Source of the DNA: WTJX01 sp045106295
GTDB lineage: Bacteria > Bacteroidota > Bacteroidia > Cytophagales > JAAEPT01
Assembly (NCBI GenBank): GCA_045106295.1
Contig: JBGCEI010000191.1
Span: 1 to 19,163 of the forward strand
Reading direction: 5' to 3'
Length of the DNA stretch: 19,163 bases
The position numbers and the translations under genes are program-made. Within the stretch, counting starts at the first letter, position 1; each line of letters opens with the position of its first letter. This document shows positions 14,389 through 19,163 of the stretch, piece by piece. The notes beneath the pieces were generated by a model that was not told the origin of the DNA, did not search any database, and saw only the letters and a list, made by a program, of their open reading frames with translations.

Positions 14389-16083
14389 CTACAACTTCCC
14401 ACCAACAACTATTGGGTATTTGTAACTCTCTGTTTCTCCTGAAGAAGAGAAAACAGATATTAAAGCAATATAAATACCTATGTTTACCCTACTTCCGTCT
14501 TCTTTTGTGCCGTCCCAAGAATAAAAGCCTTGAGTAGCGGCAGATTCATTATTAGCGATTTCTTTTATTTCTTGACCTGTGAGTGTTAAAACTGAAAACG
14601 AAATAGTTGATCCACCTTTAGAAAAAGAATATGGGAAAATAGCTAAATCATCGATTCCATCATTATCGGGGGAAAAGACAGCTTGCATTGGTTTAAAATT
14701 TTCAGTAACGAAAGCCTCTGTTCTAATATGTTGAGAGTTGGTATTGGTAGGTGTAGCAAAACCTACAGATTCAGCGGCAGAAAACCAATTACTAGGCTCA
14801 TTAGTTGGCATGTTAGTCTTTATTCGTTCTAGTGAAATACCCTCTGTTTCTGAACTTGAATATCCATCATAATGAAAGTCTTTGTGGTAATACAAGAAGT
14901 CAATTATTATTAAACTGTCGTTTAATAACGCAATGCCATTTTCAGTATTATCTAATGCTGGAAAGTTCTTAATTTCTATCAATAGTTCATGGTGCGCAAC
15001 CGTATAAGTAGATGAAATATTTTCTGTGTTCTCTGTTAAGACATAATGCTGATTTGGGAAAAGTAATTTTGATTCGTCCGAAAGAGAAAGAGGAGTAGAA
15101 GTAAGAGCTCCGTTTTCATCTACTTCTGCGATCAATAAATTACCTAGGTCATATACTTTATAATCAGTAGAAATAAATTCTAAAAAGCGAGTACCCCCAG
15201 CATATGGATCATACAATAATTCATTTATTTTTAAAGCGCTCGTTTGTGTTGGGTAATGAGGTAAGGCAAGAGGTTTTGTAAGATTTACTTCATTCAATTG
15301 ACAATCACTAGTAGTAACCGTTAATTGATACATGCTGTCAATAATTAAAGGAGTATCAAGTTGTAGTGTTATCTCATCGTATGAATTAGATAGTACTTGG
15401 ATGGAGGAGCTTGCTAGAGAATAATAAGAATTGTTGGCTAGTGTACTACTATCTATTTCTTCATTAAAACGAATATACACACTCGATGAATCGATTGGGT
15501 AAATAGCCTCAACTTGTGGAGGTACTATGTCTGGATTATTATCAATTACAGAGTTTTCTTTTCCTGGCGTTCCACCAATATTATGCTGAGAAGCCATCCA
15601 ATTAGAGCTTCTCCCACAAGGGTTAGAGTGGTCAATTAATTCAACTGACCACCCTCCATTATCTCTTACTTCATCATTATAAAAATCAGGAGAGAATTTT
15701 ATATGGTGAATGCGCCTGCCATCATCAGAATATAAAGTAATTGCTTCACCACTATTATTTAAACTAGGAAAAGAAGAATGGTAATAATTGTCTCCATAAG
15801 TAGAAAAGTCTTTTTTACTTAAAATAAAGTACCCGTTTGGTGCGATGATTCCTGATTTAATAGTGAAAGGAGATTTGTCATTTTCACCTTCATACAATTT
15901 CCAATTACTGATATCAATAGAGTCGGTTGTTGTGTTGTACAATTCTACATATTCTTCTTTAGGTAATGGCGTAATATCAGACGGAGCGAACATGATCTCA
16001 TTTATAAGGACATCAAAACGATCTACAGCAAAGCTAGTCGTGTTGATATGGATTAGTAGAATGATAATAAGAATAGATCTCAT
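14389..16083 (-). CDS. Exported protein with two lamin-tail domains, an Ig-like domain and a FlgD-like C-terminal domain
   Basis: A 564-residue secreted or surface protein; no catalytic motif seen. It has a signal peptide (1-19, ending TSFA). A first lamin-tail domain spans about 24-175 (INEIMFAP ... EEYVELYN ... SNWMASQHNIGGTPGKENS). An SbsA-type Ig-like domain covers about 185-275 (VEAIYPIDSSSVYIRFNEEI). A second lamin-tail domain spans about 284-446 (KINELLYDPYAGGTRFLEF ... SNWFSAAESVGFATP). A final domain at about 465-564 begins FSPDNDGIDD and contains WDGTKEDGSRVNIGIY, matching FlgD/Ig-like C-terminal modules. The duplicated SNW-x-GxxTP ending marks both lamin-tail repeats. It does not end in an obvious type IX secretion sorting tail. 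It is the last gene of the three-gene operon, 62 nt after the helix-hairpin-helix barrel gene, with a hairpin in between. Confidence 0.85.
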   Translation of the reverse strand: MRSILIIILLIHINTTSFAVDRFDVLINEIMFAPSDITPLPKEEYVELYNTTTDSIDISNWKLYEGENDKSPFTIKSGIIAPNGYFILSKKDFSTYGDNYYHSSFPSLNNSGEAITLYSDDGRRIHHIKFSPDFYNDEVRDNGGWSVELIDHSNPCGRSSNWMASQHNIGGTPGKENSVIDNNPDIVPPQVEAIYPIDSSSVYIRFNEEIDSSTLANNSYYSLASSSIQVLSNSYDEITLQLDTPLIIDSMYQLTVTTSDCQLNEVNLTKPLALPHYPTQTSALKINELLYDPYAGGTRFLEFISTDYKVYDLGNLLIAEVDENGALTSTPLSLSDESKLLFPNQHYVLTENTENISSTYTVAHHELLIEIKNFPALDNTENGIALLNDSLIIIDFLYYHKDFHYDGYSSSETEGISLERIKTNMPTNEPSNWFSAAESVGFATPTNTNSQHIRTEAFVTENFKPMQAVFSPDNDGIDDLAIFPYSFSKGGSTISFSVLTLTGQEIKEIANNESAATQGFYSWDGTKEDGSRVNIGIYIALISVFSSSGETESYKYPIVVGGKL

Positions 16084-16120
16084 ATGTTTGAAATTTAGAA
16101 TTTTACGTTTTCATCGTTTG

Positions 16121-16151
16121 TTTTAACTCGATCCCGCTGTGCGAGTTAAAA
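16121..16151. other. Intercistronic hairpin overlapping the stop codon of the upstream gene
   Basis: TTTTAACTCG (16121-16130) and CGAGTTAAAA (16142-16151) form a perfect 10-bp stem with an 11-nt G/C-rich loop. On the minus strand the first arm contains the TAA stop of the helix-hairpin-helix barrel gene. No T run follows on either strand, so it does not look like a standard terminator; it may affect RNA processing or relative expression of the last gene. Confidence 0.5.
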
Positions 16152-18101
16152 AGAGGCAATTAATTGAAATTTAACATCTTGTTGTTTACCTAATGTTTTT
16201 TCTCTTTTAAATGAAGAATTGCTATATCTAGCCCATAACGCTAGTGATTTTGTGAGACTGTATTTTGCCATTACCATCGTTCTAATTCCAGAGCCATAAT
16301 AAGCAGGAACCGAGAAAGCATACAGTACATCGTTTTCGTAGGCATAAATGCGTGTAGCAAAAGAAGGTGTGTCGAAAAAAGCTATCCTTCCTGTTATGGC
16401 TAAAGGGTGACTAACCTGCTTTGTTCTCAAAGAAGGAAATTTATACTGGATGTCTTGGTAGATTAAGAACCCCGTTTCTTGCACATCTTTTTTCTGCCAA
16501 TGGGATAACTCTATTCTTGACTGAAGTCGTACATACCAAAAAGGAGTGTAACTGATATGATAGCGTGCTCGCTGTATGGTTGTTGAGATCAATTCATTTA
16601 CCTTCTCGAAGTCAGATGTTGTTCTCTCTTTTTTTTCGTATTTAAACCGCCCATACATGGCTAGTTGATCGCTGATTGTGTAATGTAATTGAGCTAGGAT
16701 ATCATTTCCCTTAGAAGGGGAGGAGGTAGTGAAACTAGCCCAAGGCAATTTATAGATGTCATGGTATGCATTCAAAACTATTTTAGGTATCAATTCTACA
16801 GAAATAGCGGTGTAAATTCCTTGCTCGTTTGAAGTAGAAGACTGTTCTCCAAACCCATTAACATAAGGAGTGAAATATCCTGCTGAAAATTTTCGTACAG
16901 ACTGTGAAAATTGTAACAGAGGAGAAGGTGTAAAGTCTACCCCTACAATAAAAGCCTGTTTCTTTGGACTTGTAATAGCCCCTTCTCCATATATGTTTAA
17001 TTCCTTACCGATGTAGTCGAAATCAAAACTAGTAGTACTTAATTTCTTTCCTTTAAAGTTGAATTGATTTTCTATTCCTTCTCGCTCTAAATGATGATTG
17101 TATGAAATATGAGTATTGGTTAACCCCAGTTTAAACCGATTGTTTTGAAAAGTTATTCGGTTACCAATAACCTCTTCGTTGACCCTGTTTTTGTTTTCTA
17201 ATTCACTTTTTGTTCTGTGTAAACCACTTGTTTGAATCCATGAATAATCACCTTCATCAGAAAGGCTAGCATCTCGTTTTTTTGAAGAATAAAACGAGCT
17301 GTACCTGAAATTTGACGTACCCATTTCAATAGCTGCTCCTCTTAAGAAATTAAACTCATTAGCAGAGGTGTAAGAAGAAAGCTCACCGTCACTTTTTTTA
17401 ACTTCAGTAGTTAAGGCTGATTTACCAAAACCTATTCCATTCCAGTAGGCTAACCCTTGACCAAATCGGACTTTATAATCGCCTAAATTGATCTTTTTAA
17501 TAAATGAATTGGTTTTTAAGCCAATATGAAAAGAAGTAAAGTCGAGTGGGCTAGATAGTTGATTGACTAAAGGCTCCCCTATGTCCTTATCTAAGGTAAA
17601 GCCTGTGCTTACCTTATTACCCAGTTGATACCTGTATCGAAACAACTGAGAAGTATTATCTCCTCTAAATTTCATTGTCTTTGTATCAGCTATTCGTATT
17701 CTGTAAAGTAAAAGACTGGAAGGGTAGTGAATGGTTTTTTGGTTTTTACTTTTTTCAGTAGTAATCAAAGGGCTTAAGAAGGCTATGTGTCTTTTATTGA
17801 AAAAAGGTAGGCTTATTAATTCATTTGCGGATAATAATGCGCCGTATTTTTTCCTATGAAGTAAGAGTACATTTATTTGTTTACTTGAAAACAAGGAACT
17901 TTCTATCAAATCTTCCTTTGAAGCAGTATTAATAGAGAATGGATACGTAGAATAATGACGTAGCTTATCAATACCTAAATTATACTCTATAGAAGACGCT
18001 GTTTCTTCCACTAAACGCTCAATAGCTTCATCTGGTAGTTGTCCAAATAAAAGTATTGTTTGTATCCAGACCACAAAAAGTAAAATGGACTTAAAATTCA
18101 T
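16146..18101 (-). CDS. Outer-membrane beta-barrel protein with N-terminal degenerate helix-hairpin-helix module
   Basis: A 651-residue exported protein. Signal peptide at 1-20 (ending LLFG). Residues about 56-112 resemble the ComEA-type double helix-hairpin-helix (SINTASKEDLIESS ... YGALLSANELISLPFF), but the glycine hairpins that touch the DNA backbone (GIG in ComEA) are replaced by LFSS and FFNK, so canonical DNA binding is doubtful. From about 125 to the end the sequence alternates polar and aromatic/hydrophobic residues in short strands (for example FRYSSFYSSKK, YHISYTPFWYVRLQSRIELS) and ends in Phe (KFQLIASF), as expected for an outer-membrane beta-barrel. Proteins of this architecture and size recur in Bacteroidota under the helix-hairpin-helix name; I know of no assigned function. 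It overlaps the upstream PorV/PorQ-like gene by 11 nt, so the two are coupled. Confidence 0.82.
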   Translation of the reverse strand: MNFKSILLFVVWIQTILLFGQLPDEAIERLVEETASSIEYNLGIDKLRHYSTYPFSINTASKEDLIESSLFSSKQINVLLLHRKKYGALLSANELISLPFFNKRHIAFLSPLITTEKSKNQKTIHYPSSLLLYRIRIADTKTMKFRGDNTSQLFRYRYQLGNKVSTGFTLDKDIGEPLVNQLSSPLDFTSFHIGLKTNSFIKKINLGDYKVRFGQGLAYWNGIGFGKSALTTEVKKSDGELSSYTSANEFNFLRGAAIEMGTSNFRYSSFYSSKKRDASLSDEGDYSWIQTSGLHRTKSELENKNRVNEEVIGNRITFQNNRFKLGLTNTHISYNHHLEREGIENQFNFKGKKLSTTSFDFDYIGKELNIYGEGAITSPKKQAFIVGVDFTPSPLLQFSQSVRKFSAGYFTPYVNGFGEQSSTSNEQGIYTAISVELIPKIVLNAYHDIYKLPWASFTTSSPSKGNDILAQLHYTISDQLAMYGRFKYEKKERTTSDFEKVNELISTTIQRARYHISYTPFWYVRLQSRIELSHWQKKDVQETGFLIYQDIQYKFPSLRTKQVSHPLAITGRIAFFDTPSFATRIYAYENDVLYAFSVPAYYGSGIRTMVMAKYSLTKSLALWARYSNSSFKREKTLGKQQDVKFQLIASF

Positions 18102-18906
18102 AACTAGCAGAAACGGAAGGTGTATATCCTAACGTATGGTGGTAGGCGGTTGCAAAATCTAGTTGTATGTGTTCTTTTTTTATCCCAGCACCAATAAAAA
18201 ATTGAGTGGGACTAATAGTTGTTCCTATTCGGATAAAGAAGTTGTCTTGATTAGCGTATTCTAAACCAGCTTTGGTAATGGGTGTTAATTCGGACCCCTT
18301 TTCTAGTTCAGCGAAAAGGCGTGTGCTTTGAATGATTTGATAACTGATTCCTGTCTTGAATATTGCAGCTGTCTTCATTTCTTCCAACTCACCTAATTGA
18401 GGTTTCATTGGATTAAAAATGTGAACACCCCAAGAGAGACCGTCTGTTAACTGTGTAAAGAGACCCAGGTCGATCAACCAATTACTTGTTTGATTGTAGT
18501 TTATGATTTTTGTACTTACTCGGTTGATTTTAAAACCAATTGAAATTGTTTTACTTAGTCGTTTACCATAAGCAAGACCTATTAACGTTTGATTAAAAGA
18601 AGAGAAACCAAATCTAGAAACAGCAATTCCGAATGTTCCATGCGATTTTGGAATAGCTAAAGCCAACCCATAAGTAGATAATTCACTGAGAGCATACGTT
18701 CTGTTGGAGAAAAAACCGACTCTTGTTGCAGTAAGTTGCGATAAGGCTGCGGGGTTATTAAAAACCGAAAATTCATCTATTAAAGTGGTGTTGATATTTC
18801 CTAACCCAGTTGATCTGGCTCCTGCTTGATAGAAAATAGTGGCGTACGAAGAAAATGATAAACACAGGAAAGATCCTATGAATAGTATCATTGGTTTGGT
18901 TTTCAT
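18091..18906 (-). CDS. PorV/PorQ-like outer-membrane beta-barrel protein
   Basis: A 271-residue predicted outer-membrane barrel. The ATG at 18906 gives a clear signal peptide (1-22, MKTKPMILF ... SSYA); the longer frame starts with TTG at 18939 and adds 11 residues in front of it, so I rejected it. After cleavage, GARSTGLGN (29-37) and FSVFNNPAALSQL (46-58) match the start of the PorV/PorQ (UPF0164/FadL-like) family, where a GAR-x-x-x-G segment precedes NPA. The rest is amphipathic strands and the protein ends in Phe (SASYEF). PorV and PorQ in Bacteroidota serve the type IX secretion system, but many relatives have unknown roles and porU is not adjacent here, so I do not assign a specific gene. 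First gene of the three-gene envelope operon; its end overlaps the next start by 11 nt. Confidence 0.75.
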   Translation of the reverse strand: MKTKPMILFIGSFLCLSFSSYATIFYQAGARSTGLGNINTTLIDEFSVFNNPAALSQLTATRVGFFSNRTYALSELSTYGLALAIPKSHGTFGIAVSRFGFSSFNQTLIGLAYGKRLSKTISIGFKINRVSTKIINYNQTSNWLIDLGLFTQLTDGLSWGVHIFNPMKPQLGELEEMKTAAIFKTGISYQIIQSTRLFAELEKGSELTPITKAGLEYANQDNFFIRIGTTISPTQFFIGAGIKKEHIQLDFATAYHHTLGYTPSVSASYEF

Positions 18907-18966
18907 TAGAACTAGCTTTTTGGTGCTACGAACTAACAAAAAACTTACTAAATAAGAAAGGTAATC

Positions 18967-19000
18967 GAGTAAAAGTAAAACATAAAAAATACTTTTACTC
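18967..19000. repeat. 11-bp inverted repeat upstream of the PorV/PorQ-like gene
   Basis: GAGTAAAAGTA (18967-18977) and TACTTTTACTC (18990-19000) are perfect complements with a 12-nt A-rich spacer, centred about 78 bp upstream of the ATG at 18906. No T run follows on the minus strand. It may be an operator or a leader hairpin. The remainder of 18907-19108 shows no gene; near 7/8 matches to TAnnTTTG (TACCTTTC and TAAGTTTT on the minus strand) lie between it and the gene. Confidence 0.5.
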
Positions 19001-19108
19001 AGTATAAAAGTGTTTCATGGTGACTCAAAGTGAGGGTGTCCACTTTAGATTCACAAAAAGTTGTACCTAATTTAACCTCAATTCAACAGATTGAGATTAG
19101 TGAATCAA

Positions 19109-19163
19109 TTAATCCAATAAGTTTTTCTCTGAACTACTAATTACGCCACCAGATACAATGATT
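19109..19163 (-). CDS. Possible C-terminal end of an unidentified gene entering from the right edge
   Basis: On the minus strand one frame is open from the window edge for 17 codons (reading IIVSGGVISSSEKNLLD) to a TAA at 19109-19111. The other two minus-strand frames stop sooner. A 17-codon open stretch is not significant by itself in A/T-rich DNA, and I do not recognise the peptide. Orientation and spacing would fit a gene upstream of, and in the same direction as, the PorV/PorQ-like operon. Confidence 0.25.
   Translation of the reverse strand, partial: IIVSGGVISSSEKNLLD

Noticed and set aside
16146..18101. Assigning the HhH barrel as a ComEA-type DNA-uptake receptor.
   Set aside because: The glycine hairpins required for canonical HhH-DNA contact are absent, and no comEC or type IV pilus genes are in view.
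18907..18939. Eleven-residue N-terminal extension of the PorV/PorQ-like frame.
   Set aside because: It starts with TTG and precedes a complete signal peptide beginning at the ATG at 18906.

Overview
The window reads as AT-rich chromosomal DNA from a member of the Bacteroidota, most likely a Flavobacteriia- or Cytophagia-type organism. Several things point there: the gene order mraZ-rsmH-ftsL-ftsI-murE-mraY with a PASTA-tailed FtsI; a MraY with a long extra loop; a DUF4301 protein; a very short PspC-domain protein ending in a WDL tail; an OmpA/TPR lipoprotein; outer-membrane barrels ending in Phe; and promoter -7 elements of the TAnnTTTG type used by the Bacteroidota primary sigma factor. I see no tRNA, rRNA, CRISPR array, insertion sequence, integrase or phage gene.

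Layout, left to right. (1) 1-5970, minus strand: the start of the division and cell-wall (dcw) cluster, transcribed right to left as mraZ, rsmH, ftsL-like, ftsI, murE and mraY, with mraY cut by the left edge. The genes overlap or abut throughout, so this looks like one translationally coupled operon. Upstream of mraZ, a set of AAAGTG(T/G) boxes at about 10/20-bp phasing looks like the MraZ autoregulatory operator. (2) 6220-7731, minus: a single DUF4301 gene with its own intrinsic terminator. (3) 7877-9652, minus: a lipoprotein with a central OmpA-like domain and C-terminal TPR-like repeats, also followed by a strong terminator. (4) 9749-9973, plus: a small PspC-domain membrane protein, divergent from the lipoprotein gene and overlapping the 3' end of the next operon. 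(5) 9941-12694, minus: a tight operon hisS, ybaB/ebfC, glycosyltransferase family 2. (6) 12847-14332, plus: a MazG-like pyrophosphohydrolase and the branched-chain aminotransferase ilvE. (7) 14389-18906, minus: three exported proteins in a row, a PorV/PorQ-like barrel, a barrel with an N-terminal degenerate helix-hairpin-helix module, and a two-lamin-tail-domain surface protein. (8) 18907-19163: a promoter/leader region with an inverted repeat, and possibly the last codons of a gene entering from the right.

Most of the window is conserved housekeeping: peptidoglycan precursor synthesis and septal transpeptidation, histidyl-tRNA charging, branched-chain amino-acid metabolism and nucleotide clean-up. 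The least understood parts are the DUF4301 protein, which carries nucleotidyltransferase-like motifs, the OmpA-then-TPR lipoprotein, and the three-gene envelope operon at the right. I found no convincing defence system, mobile element or wholly new multi-gene system; the right-hand operon is the best candidate for undescribed biology.
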